A DNA stretch of 64,000 nt from assembly GCF_000421405.1 (NCBI RefSeq), contig NZ_ATWY01000022.1:1-64000 (forward strand), given 5' to 3'. Position numbers and translations under genes: made by a program. Position 1 is the stretch's first letter. The number at the start of each line of letters is the position of its first letter. The notes beneath the pieces are model-generated. The model was given only the letters and a program-made list of their open reading frames with translations, did no database searches and was not told the DNA's origin. Shown piece after piece: positions 43,223-50,701 of this stretch. The DNA comes from Butyrivibrio sp. NC2007. Its GTDB lineage: Bacteria; Bacillota; Clostridia; Lachnospirales; Lachnospiraceae.

Positions 43223-43935
43223 GCAAAGCCCTCGTAATCCCCGACATACACCTCAAACCCTGGATTTTCAGTCAGGCCATCGATATCATGGAGACCACCG
43301 ATTGTGATAACGCAGTATTCGTGGGCGACCTTGTCGATGACTGGGGCTGTCAGTACAATCTTGAACTTTATGAAGAAACACTGGATGCAGCAATAGACTT
43401 TACCCGTAGATATCCTGACTCTTATTGGTGCTATGGAAACCACGATCTATCGTACCTTTGGAGCCAGTACGATCACCCGGGCTACTCGATAGTTGCTGCG
43501 GATCTAGTATGTGACAAGCTTGAGGAACTCCGCGATACATTAAGCGCACCGGAGAATTACGGCATTATCCATAGGCTGGACAACACGTTGTTCAGTCACG
43601 CCGGCCTTACAAGGGAATTTGTAGAGGCGCAGCTTTATAACATGATGGATGACATCGACTGTATGATTGGTATAATTAACGAATATGGCTATGATGAGCT
43701 GTGGGAAGATAACTCACCCATCTGGGTTCGTCCCCAGTACGGAACACTCGCAAAGGGCATGTTCCCTGATGGCTTGTTTCAGGTCGTGGGTCACACTCCG
43801 GTAAAAGAGATTTTCGTTCAGCCAAACCTTATCACTGTAGATACATTCTCCACCACAAGCAGTGGGCTTCCGATCGGGAATCAGGAATTTTGCTGGGTGG
43901 ATACGGTCGCTAAGACCTGGGGATATATTGATTGA
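43219..43935 (+). CDS. Calcineurin-like metallophosphoesterase
   Basis: 238 residues with all dimetal motifs: PDIHLKP (D-x-H), FVGDLVDDWG, YGNHDLSY, SHAGLT and VVGHTPV. Its length and motif spacing fit bacterial PPP-type serine/threonine phosphatases or diadenosine tetraphosphatases; the substrate is not determined. It overlaps an unknown gene upstream and is followed by a histidine phosphatase gene 30 bases downstream. Confidence 0.9.
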   Translation: MSKALVIPDIHLKPWIFSQAIDIMETTDCDNAVFVGDLVDDWGCQYNLELYEETLDAAIDFTRRYPDSYWCYGNHDLSYLWSQYDHPGYSIVAADLVCDKLEELRDTLSAPENYGIIHRLDNTLFSHAGLTREFVEAQLYNMMDDIDCMIGIINEYGYDELWEDNSPIWVRPQYGTLAKGMFPDGLFQVVGHTPVKEIFVQPNLITVDTFSTTSSGLPIGNQEFCWVDTVAKTWGYID

Positions 43936-43965
43936 TGAAATTTGTATTTGGGAGCAAAAGACATT

Positions 43966-44502
43966 ATGGACCATTTTTACTTCATCAGACATGGCGAAAC
44001 AGTCTGGAACGTTGAAAACAAAATATGCGGAGCCACAGACATAGAGCTGACAGCCAAAGGCCATGAGCAGGCCATAGAGACCGGCAAGAAGATCCTCTCT
44101 GAAGGCATAAAAGCAGATAAAATATTGTCATCGCCTTTAGTAAGAGCATCTGAGACAGCAAGACACATTTCGGAAATCACAGGCATTCCTATGGAGATAG
44201 AGCCAAGGCTCAAGGAGCAGAACTTTGGAATATGGGAATCAACCCCAAGGGATGGAGCAGAGTTCCATGAAGCCAAGAAAGACATGGCAAGCCGATTTGG
44301 AACAGGCGAGTCCATGCTTCAATTGGCACAGAGAATTTACAACCTGCTTGATGATATCAGAAACGGCGATGAAGTTGTCATCCTTGTCGCACATAACGGA
44401 ATCACAAGAATGGTTGAGTCATACTTTAGGGAGATGGACAATGAGGAATTTTCTTCCTGTGGAATTAAGAATTGCGAGATCAAGAGATATGATTTCACTT
44501 GA
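43966..44502 (+). CDS. Histidine phosphatase (phosphoglycerate mutase-like)
   Basis: 178 residues from the ATG at 43966; an upstream in-frame TTG is less likely because GGGAG lies between them. The phospho-histidine motif is FIRHGET (R8-H9), with the second active-site histidine in VVILVAHNG. The conserved LSSPLVRASETARHI and LKEQNFGIWE place it with cobalamin-phosphatase/PGM-like enzymes. Substrate unknown. Probably co-transcribed with the metallophosphoesterase. Confidence 0.9.
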   Translation: MDHFYFIRHGETVWNVENKICGATDIELTAKGHEQAIETGKKILSEGIKADKILSSPLVRASETARHISEITGIPMEIEPRLKEQNFGIWESTPRDGAEFHEAKKDMASRFGTGESMLQLAQRIYNLLDDIRNGDEVVILVAHNGITRMVESYFREMDNEEFSSCGIKNCEIKRYDFT

Positions 44503-44583
44503 ATAGTATATATTTATTGATATGGCAAAAGTATGTATAATATATGTACAGATGAGATTTGTGCAAGAAAGGAGAAAAGGCTT

Positions 44584-44823
44584 ATGAAACCAGATGAAGA
44601 AAGAGATGAGTTTTTAGAAAAAGAGTTTGATTTTAGTAAAGCTATAAGGAATCCATACGCCAAAAAACTCCGCAAGAAGATCACTATTAACATTGATGCT
44701 GATGCATTGGATTATTTTAAGAAGCAGTCTTCAGAGTCCGGAATACCGTATCAGAAGTTAATTAACCTGTATCTTGTTGACTGCGCAAAATCAAAGAAAA
44801 AACTTGAAATAACATGGAAGTAA
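44584..44823 (+). CDS. CopG/BrnA-like antitoxin without an adjacent toxin
   Basis: 79 residues from the ATG at 44584, which follows AAGGAGAAAAGG; an upstream in-frame ATG at 44533 has no site. The C-terminal ribbon-helix-helix reads KITINIDADALDYFKKQSSESGIPYQKLINLYLVD, as in BrnA/CopG antitoxins that bind DNA as dimers and neutralise a ribonuclease toxin. The gene before it is a phosphatase and the next is a membrane protein, so no toxin partner is visible. It may be an orphan or act only as a regulator. Confidence 0.75.
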   Translation: MKPDEERDEFLEKEFDFSKAIRNPYAKKLRKKITINIDADALDYFKKQSSESGIPYQKLINLYLVDCAKSKKKLEITWK

Positions 44824-44915
44824 TATTATAGCCAAGGCCATCACTTCTGCAAAATATATAATTTGGGCTAAGAATTTGTGATAACTTTTACTTAAGAAAA
44901 TGGGGGATTGTAAGT

Positions 44916-45590
44916 ATGGATAAAGTAGAAATGAGAATTGAACGGGGCAACGCTGAACTACTTGTAAGATATGAACTTTCAAACATTCACTATGACACAA
45001 AGGTATATAAGAAGGCTTTTGAATTTATTTTCATTACCATTATTCTCGGAGCATTGTGGGTTTGGTGCAGTTCAAGCCCTGAGAGCAATGTTTTCGTGTT
45101 TCTGTCTGAACATCAGATGGTCCGGAATGTATTAATGTTTTGCTCGCCAATTATTTTATATGGTATTTGGGGCTGGTCGATTGTACGGTCCTCACAGAAC
45201 ATCCGTAAAAGCATAGATTTAGAAAGTAAAATGGATCCTCTTAATCTGAGAAAGGTGTTAGAGAAGTACATAATAGGTAAATTAGAGATTGATCCGGACC
45301 AAGATTTGGACACAAAAATGAAATATGTTGATGATTTATTGGAAAATGATAAGTGCATTGTAATCGATGAATCAACTTTAAGTTCGTATTTGTCTAAAGA
45401 GTGCTTTCCACAATATGTTAAGGAGGTATCGGTCAGATTTTGGTATAATCTTGCGAAAATGATACTCTTATCGGCAGTGTTAGAGAGTTGGCTCCTAGTA
45501 GAGGGTGAACATGACTATAAGTTTTCAACTAAAGATAATGCTCGTTTGAGAATCATGGTAGTAAACCAGGAATTAAAGGAGATCTTTTAA
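44916..45590 (+). CDS. Hypothetical two-helix membrane protein, 224 aa
   Basis: Not recognised. Hydrophobic segments occur at about residues 34-50 and 69-88; the remainder is cytosolic, with a Lys/Asp-rich region. The start is supported by GGGGG ten bases before. Its last base overlaps the ATG of the next gene (TAATG), so the pair is translationally coupled. Confidence 0.65.
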   Translation: MDKVEMRIERGNAELLVRYELSNIHYDTKVYKKAFEFIFITIILGALWVWCSSSPESNVFVFLSEHQMVRNVLMFCSPIILYGIWGWSIVRSSQNIRKSIDLESKMDPLNLRKVLEKYIIGKLEIDPDQDLDTKMKYVDDLLENDKCIVIDESTLSSYLSKECFPQYVKEVSVRFWYNLAKMILLSAVLESWLLVEGEHDYKFSTKDNARLRIMVVNQELKEIF

Positions 45591-46126
45591 TGCGCTATTA
45601 CTCTGACACAGACCTTCAGAGAAAAATAGAAGATGAAAGAGCCGGTCGACTGGACTTTGTCTACGAGACGTCTCTTTCGATAGAAGAAGCGATAAAAAGA
45701 ATCGGGACTACAGTTCACACCAAGCTTTCGTCATATAACTTTAAGCAGGAAAATGGTGTGATGTACATAATAATCACTGATGATATTGCGCCTAGCGACG
45801 GTCTGCATTATCTAAAACCCCTGAAATATGCCATAAGATTTGAAAGCGAAGGAAATACTACGATCATTAGGGTGCGATATATCTGGGATCAAGGAGCCGG
45901 CAGTGATCCATACCTTTTTCAACCGGACGTCGATGAGTTTTTCTGCACACTCTTTGATGCTAAGATATCCAGTCTTCCAAAGAAAATTTGGATTGATGGA
46001 ACAGATACATACGCAAGGAATAATCCGGCAAGACTGCTGGGATCCAAGAATTACTGGATTGTTTTAGGACTTATTGCAATAATATGGCTCATTATGGCAA
46101 TAATAGGTTTCATGAGAATTGGTTAA
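45590..46126 (+). CDS. Hypothetical tail-anchored membrane protein, 178 aa
   Basis: Not recognised. A soluble, beta-rich N-terminal part of about 150 residues (MYIIITDDIAPSDGLHYL, TTIIRVRYIWDQGAGSDPYLF) precedes one C-terminal helix (YWIVLGLIAIIWLIMAIIGF). The protein seems anchored by its tail with the bulk in the cytosol. It is coupled to the gene before it by a one-base overlap and ends 44 bases before a terminator. Confidence 0.65.
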   Translation: MRYYSDTDLQRKIEDERAGRLDFVYETSLSIEEAIKRIGTTVHTKLSSYNFKQENGVMYIIITDDIAPSDGLHYLKPLKYAIRFESEGNTTIIRVRYIWDQGAGSDPYLFQPDVDEFFCTLFDAKISSLPKKIWIDGTDTYARNNPARLLGSKNYWIVLGLIAIIWLIMAIIGFMRIG

Positions 46127-46170
46127 AAGAGCTGTCAATTTAATACCCAATATTCCCCCCCAAACCCAGT

Positions 46171-46210
46171 CCCTCTGCACTTTTGCAGAGGGTTTTCTTT
46201 TGCTTCTTTT
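46171..46210 (+). terminator. Intrinsic terminator
   Basis: CCCTCTGCA (46171-46179) pairs with TGCAGAGGG (46184-46192), followed by a T-rich stretch. It ends the membrane-protein pair. Confidence 0.92.
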
Positions 46211-46337
46211 TAGTGTGACCTTTGTGTGTCCTTTGTGTTGTTAATATAAGACCATGAAAACAAACACCGAGGAACAAACCTCAGTAAATACCAATAAATC
46301 AAACAAAAACCTAACAGTAAGAAGGGAGATAAAAATT

Positions 46338-48884
46338 ATGGCAAACAGAATGAACAAAGTAAGAGCATTAACCGGTGGAATGGCAGCAATCATGATCATG
46401 TCAAACGTGGCAACAGTTACAGCATACGCAGCAGAGCCTGAGACAGTTGCAGCAGAGCAGACAGTAGAAATCACACAGGAAGCTCCGGTAGCAGAAGAGC
46501 CAACAACAGAAGAGACAGCACCTGCAGCAGAAGAGCCAACAGCAGAAGAAACAGCACCTGCAGCAGAAGAGCCTACAATCCCCGTAGTAGTAGAGGCAGT
46601 ACCAAGCAATATCATCATCGACCAGCCAGTAATACCTGATGACGTAAAAGCAGCAGAGCAGTCCTCCATTACACAGGATACAGATGCAAGGCTTGATATC
46701 ACTCCCATAGTAGAAGAAGATCCCATCGATCCTACACTCGCAGCAATAGCCAATGAAACAGAAACTGAAAAAACAGCAGCAATCGGACAGGCTCTGGAAA
46801 CAGAAATCCTGATGGCAGAAACCCGGGAAGTTGAATACCAGACAGCTGTAATCCAGGAAGCAGACTATCAGTTCGCAGAAGACTCAACCACAGGTGAAGA
46901 GATCGGAACAGCAAAGGCCGGATACTTCGAAGAAACACCTGAAACAACAGAGACAACAAATGCAAATACAAATACAAATGCAAGCACAAATACAGCCAAT
47001 GTTCCCGGAAACGCTGATGAAGAAACACTTCAGAAGAAAGCAGAGCAGCAGGCAAACAGGATCTTAAGAGAGACTACTGATGCTCACATCATGCGGACTG
47101 ATAGTGAAGGTTCTATGACAGGTTCACTTTATTTCGAGCAGATGACTGACGGAAATGTCTATGTAACATTAACAGACTACGAAACAGGCGAGAAGGCAGT
47201 AATTGATATCATTCCTACTGAGGTACTTATCTCATATGGTTATGATTACGACCTGAGTAGAGACTACGTTATAAAGACACAGAAAGAGCAGGCTGAGGCA
47301 TTAAAAGAAAAGTATCTGAAAGACGTAGCAGCAGAAGAGAATCTTAAGAAGATCTCAAAGATGAATGTATTTGAACTTCAGGAATTCTGGAACAAGATAT
47401 CCACAGTAAACACAGAGCTTGCAAACGGCACTTATGTACCGGGAGAAGACGAGACAGAAGAAGAAAAGAACATCCGTGAGACCCTTGAGACTCTTGGAAT
47501 AGACGTTCTTAAAGAGACAATAGTAAACAGCATCGACAAGTCAGTCGACCTGATCCCCGGAGCAGATTTCGCCGGAGCACCTTTAAAAGACCTGATCAAG
47601 AAGACAATGGGTCTTTCAGACGAAAAGCCGGATGTCATCCAGGCAATCAGTGAGCAGACCAAGACTTTGGAGAACAAGCTTGATGATATCTTTAAGAAGC
47701 TTAAAGAAGGCAGCTTAAATGCAGTTACAGTAGGAGCATACGGAACAACTCTTAATAACTGGGAAACATCAATGAACAATGCAAATGATGCAGCTAAGCG
47801 TATCGATAATAACGAAAATTATAACGACGTACAGAAGCTCGTCAGATATGCAAGCATCATCGGTGGAGAAAATGACTGGAATAAAGCAGACAACAAACTG
47901 ATCACTCAGCTTAAGCAGGCAGCACAGGTTCTTATAGGTGGATCACAGGTAGACCCTAAAGAGCGTAGCCTTTACGATCTGGCATATGACTACGAGAAAG
48001 ATGAAAGCCTCTTTGCCGGAGAAGCAATGCAGAAATGTGAAAACTACCTCAAGGTAAGAACAACCCGCTTCATAGCAACATGCAACGTATTCTTAGAGTA
48101 CCTGGAAATACACAAACAGGTTGCAGATCTCACTCAGGAGCAGGTAGATGCAATGGATGCTGATACCCGCAAGATGTACGACAATATAAAGAGCTCAAAG
48201 GAATCCATAAACACACTTATCGATGAAGTGATGGGATGCATCTTCCGCGGCTTCGGTGATGAGAAAAAAATGACAGCAGAGGAAAAGAAGGATCTGCAGC
48301 AGAACGGAAAGGGCGTTTTAGCAGTAGCAACAGAGTATTACAACAGAGACAAGACAGTTTACATCGATACAGGTAACAAGAACATTGACATGAAGGACAA
48401 GCTGACAGTCAGAAAGCCTTCAGAGTATGTAGAATACGGATACAAGAGTGAGACTAAATCAATAATGGGAAATCCTGTTATAGAAACTGACAACGCAGAT
48501 TGGATAGCTCAGAAAGTATGGAACCACGTGAACAATGACTTTAATAATAGCGGACTTACAACAGCAGATATTAACAAGATCAGAGATCAGGCAAGGAAAA
48601 ACGGAATGACTATCAAAGAATACCTCGCATACAGCGGATTTGATGTAAGTAACTTAGGTGATGGCATCCTGGTACGCTGCCCATACAAGAACAACCACGC
48701 AGCAGGAGCAAGCGGATACCACGTAGGAAATACCGAAAAGTTCAGTGGTTCAGGACATGACTGCAAGTCACAGGATAAAAGAATGGTTGACTGGTTTAAG
48801 GTTTTTGATAAAAATGCTCGCAACATATGGATCGGCCGTGAAGACAACTCAGCAGACTGGTACTACTTCTTCGAGATGGAGTGA
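46338..48884 (+). CDS. Large secreted protein of unknown function, 848 aa
   Basis: The start at 46338 follows GGGAG; an in-frame ATG at 46254 has no site and would put 28 polar residues ahead of the signal peptide. The signal peptide is about residues 1-33, ending VTAYAA. It is followed by a Glu/Thr/Pro/Ala-rich region with short repeats (AEEPTTEETAPA, AEEPTAEETAPA), then a long, largely helical body of about 600 residues with a DAMDADTRKMYDNIKSS-like coiled-coil character. The end (about 90 residues) has three Cys and His in VRCPYKNNHAAGASGYHVG and GHDCKSQDKRMVDWF. No known domain was recognised. Confidence 0.75.
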   Translation: MANRMNKVRALTGGMAAIMIMSNVATVTAYAAEPETVAAEQTVEITQEAPVAEEPTTEETAPAAEEPTAEETAPAAEEPTIPVVVEAVPSNIIIDQPVIPDDVKAAEQSSITQDTDARLDITPIVEEDPIDPTLAAIANETETEKTAAIGQALETEILMAETREVEYQTAVIQEADYQFAEDSTTGEEIGTAKAGYFEETPETTETTNANTNTNASTNTANVPGNADEETLQKKAEQQANRILRETTDAHIMRTDSEGSMTGSLYFEQMTDGNVYVTLTDYETGEKAVIDIIPTEVLISYGYDYDLSRDYVIKTQKEQAEALKEKYLKDVAAEENLKKISKMNVFELQEFWNKISTVNTELANGTYVPGEDETEEEKNIRETLETLGIDVLKETIVNSIDKSVDLIPGADFAGAPLKDLIKKTMGLSDEKPDVIQAISEQTKTLENKLDDIFKKLKEGSLNAVTVGAYGTTLNNWETSMNNANDAAKRIDNNENYNDVQKLVRYASIIGGENDWNKADNKLITQLKQAAQVLIGGSQVDPKERSLYDLAYDYEKDESLFAGEAMQKCENYLKVRTTRFIATCNVFLEYLEIHKQVADLTQEQVDAMDADTRKMYDNIKSSKESINTLIDEVMGCIFRGFGDEKKMTAEEKKDLQQNGKGVLAVATEYYNRDKTVYIDTGNKNIDMKDKLTVRKPSEYVEYGYKSETKSIMGNPVIETDNADWIAQKVWNHVNNDFNNSGLTTADINKIRDQARKNGMTIKEYLAYSGFDVSNLGDGILVRCPYKNNHAAGASGYHVGNTEKFSGSGHDCKSQDKRMVDWFKVFDKNARNIWIGREDNSADWYYFFEME

Positions 48885-48935
48885 TGGTAACCTAAGCGTC
48901 AGACCAATAAAACTCAAATTAACAACCAACAATCC

Positions 48936-48963
48936 AATGGGCAGGTCGAAAGACCTGCTCATT
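48936..48963 (+). terminator. GAAA-tetraloop hairpin after the secreted-protein gene
   Basis: GCAGGTC and GACCTGC pair around a GAAA tetraloop, extended by AATG/CATT across one mismatch. There is no T run, so termination would be weak; it may stabilise the 3' end instead. Confidence 0.4.
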
Positions 48964-49093
48964 ACCGGTATTTCGCAGCTTTAATTACACTTTTTTAAGA
49001 ATTGTTTATGCTCATTTAAGAATATATTGTATATAATAGCATTGAGAATACTAGATGTTGTGGTTGATGTTTGTTTATACAAGGAGGTAGCAT

Positions 49094-49273
49094 ATGAACA
49101 TTGATCTGGTATCCGTAAAAAGAGACATGCGCCGCGCCGTTAGTGGCATTTCACCATCAGGAACTGACATGGAAAGGAAATACAACGGAAGCACCATAAT
49201 CTCATCCATCTCGTTTTCATCAATGCTCGAGAATGCTCTGAGACAGGAGCTTTCAAAAAATGCCGGCAAGTAA
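49094..49273 (+). CDS. Small protein, 59 aa, unknown
   Basis: A very good AAGGAGG lies six bases before ATG at 49094, and TATAAT at 49032-49037 is a candidate promoter. The product starts MNIDLVSVKRDMRRAVSGI, is polar with a helical C-terminus, and has no signal or membrane segment. The stop codon lies in the loop of a terminator, so the gene is a complete stand-alone unit. No family recognised, but the expression signals make it likely to be real. Confidence 0.65.
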   Translation: MNIDLVSVKRDMRRAVSGISPSGTDMERKYNGSTIISSISFSSMLENALRQELSKNAGK

Positions 49274-49290
49274 TTGCCGGCTATTTTTTT
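49262..49290 (+). terminator. Intrinsic terminator overlapping the stop codon of the small gene
   Basis: GCCGGCAA (49262-49269) pairs with TTGCCGGC (49274-49281), followed by TATTTTTTT. Nearly the same hairpin recurs at 50521-50548 after the TPR-like gene. Confidence 0.92.
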
Positions 49291-49380
49291 GAGTCACCGG
49301 GTGAGCCACCGGGGACGTTTCACATTGTCTCATTTTGAGTCACCGGGGACGTTTCACATTGTCTCATTTTTTGAATCACC
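49288..49380. repeat. REP-like array, GAGTCA family
   Basis: A truncated TGAGTCACCGGG is followed by two full units with CCACCGGGGACG or TCACCGGGGACG and TTTCACATTGTCTCATTTT, and a final GAATCACCGGG stub. Here the right arm has TTGTCTCA instead of TTGACTCA, so this copy pairs less well. Confidence 0.8.
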
Positions 49381-49389
49381 GGGCTGAAA

Positions 49390-49682
49390 GTGCATCACAA
49401 AACCTTTATAAGAAGGTGTTGGTAGGAATCTGTTTTTGAAATGCATCACAAAAATTCTCCTATGGAAAATTAGTTGGAAATTACAAAAAGTTTTTCAAGG
49501 GCCTGATTTGGAAATCTGATGTCTAACACTTTGACTACATCACAGTTACCGGCTCCACGGGACTTTGTGATGTAGCTTTGGGCCAATATCGCCGTGGGAC
49601 ACCAAAATCTTTTTTGAAATTTCCAACTATTTTTTATATGGAAGTGAGTTGTGGGGTGGTCGGAATTACGTTTCCAACCAAA
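49390..49682 (+). repeat. 290-bp nested-hairpin element, copy D
   Basis: Starts GTGCATCACAAAACC and ends TTTCCAACCAAAAG. The middle arms AATTAGTTGGAAATTACAAA and TTTGAAATTTCCAACTATTT and the inner hairpin CTACATCACA...TGTGATGTAG (49535-49575) are intact. Its inner loop (GTTACCGGCTCCACGG) is closest to copy A. It directly follows a REP array. Confidence 0.82.
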
Positions 49683-49837
49683 AGCCTAGATACAAGTTTC
49701 TTGTTATGCACATCTGTCTGTATGGGGTATAAGAAAGAACCAGCAACCCTATATAGGATTGACAACTTCAAAGTAAATGGAGGATTATGTTAGAGAAACT
49801 CAATAGTCTCTGATTGAAAGAGAAAAGGTAATGAACA

Positions 49838-50515
49838 ATGAGCAAATTGAAACTATGCCTCAGGCACATATCCGAAGTCTTTTTGTACGAGTACTATTGC
49901 CTGGGGGATGATGAATACGAATTAACGGACGTGGACACCCTCACGCCTCACAAGGAGAGGGCAAAAGAGCTAATGCTCGCCGGCAATTATTCGAAGTCGC
50001 AGAAGGAGTGGCTCGACGCACACTTTGAGAATCCGGTAGACATGGAATCAATCCTGGGGATCATTCTCTGCTGTAAGCAACTGGGCGATACCGAGGGCGA
50101 GTATTCCTACACCACGGAGTCCTATAACTACTGCTGCACCAGGGCGGAGCTGGCAGCCTATTACAGGAACCTCGGCTGGTACTATCTCGAAAAGTACAAC
50201 CCCGAGCTTTCCGCCACCTGTTACCTCTACAGCAAGTATTTCGAGGAATCCCATCAAGCCGACGCAGAGCTTGAGTTTCTCGAGAAGGCCATTGGCAAGA
50301 AGGTTTCGGCAAAAGACCTTTCTCAGATCCAAAACATACTGAAAGAAAACAACATTCCCACCGAAGCTAATCCTATAACGCTGGCTCTCCTCTACAAGGC
50401 GGCAGAGGAAGCGCAGGAAGCCGGGGATAAATCCCAGGCACTGGACTGCTACAGGATGGTATACGACCTGACGGAAGATGAAGAGGTCGGTAAGAGAATT
50501 AGTGGTTTGAGCTAA
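49838..50515 (+). CDS. TPR-like helical repeat protein
   Basis: 225 residues. The pattern of paired helices with conserved small and aromatic positions (AKELMLAGNYSKSQKEWLDAHF, YYRNLGWYYLEKYNPELSATCYLYSKYF, ALLYKAAEEAQEAGDKSQALDCYRMVYDL) is that of tetratricopeptide-like repeats used for protein-protein contacts. No signal or membrane part; cytosolic. It stands alone between repeat copy D and a terminator. Partner unknown. Confidence 0.7.
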   Translation: MSKLKLCLRHISEVFLYEYYCLGDDEYELTDVDTLTPHKERAKELMLAGNYSKSQKEWLDAHFENPVDMESILGIILCCKQLGDTEGEYSYTTESYNYCCTRAELAAYYRNLGWYYLEKYNPELSATCYLYSKYFEESHQADAELEFLEKAIGKKVSAKDLSQIQNILKENNIPTEANPITLALLYKAAEEAQEAGDKSQALDCYRMVYDLTEDEEVGKRISGLS

Positions 50516-50520
50516 AGCAT

Positions 50521-50549
50521 AGCCGGCAAGTACTTGCCGGCTATTTTTT
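50521..50549 (+). terminator. Intrinsic terminator after the TPR-like gene
   Basis: AGCCGGCAAG and CTTGCCGGCT pair, followed by ATTTTTT. It is nearly identical to the terminator at 49262-49290, suggesting duplication or shared origin. Confidence 0.9.
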
Positions 50550-50701
50550 GCTTCGTTTAAGCTGGGCTTTAGTTCCTGGCGCCATCTTAAAGATGCTCTT
50601 GCTTGTCGGATTAATGTTAATATATATATCAATAAAGCAAATGAAATGACGATAAAATAAGTAGGGACATATTTGTTTTCATCATGAAGTGGAGGAAATT
50701 C

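Noticed and set aside
46141-46165. C-run (CCCCCCC) as another CsoR-type operator
   Set aside because: It lacks the TACT/AGTA-type flanks and palindromic partner, and lies between a gene end and its terminator.
50048-50632. Minus-strand open frame of 194 codons across the TPR-like gene
   Set aside because: Antisense to a better-supported gene and crossing its terminator; no start signal.
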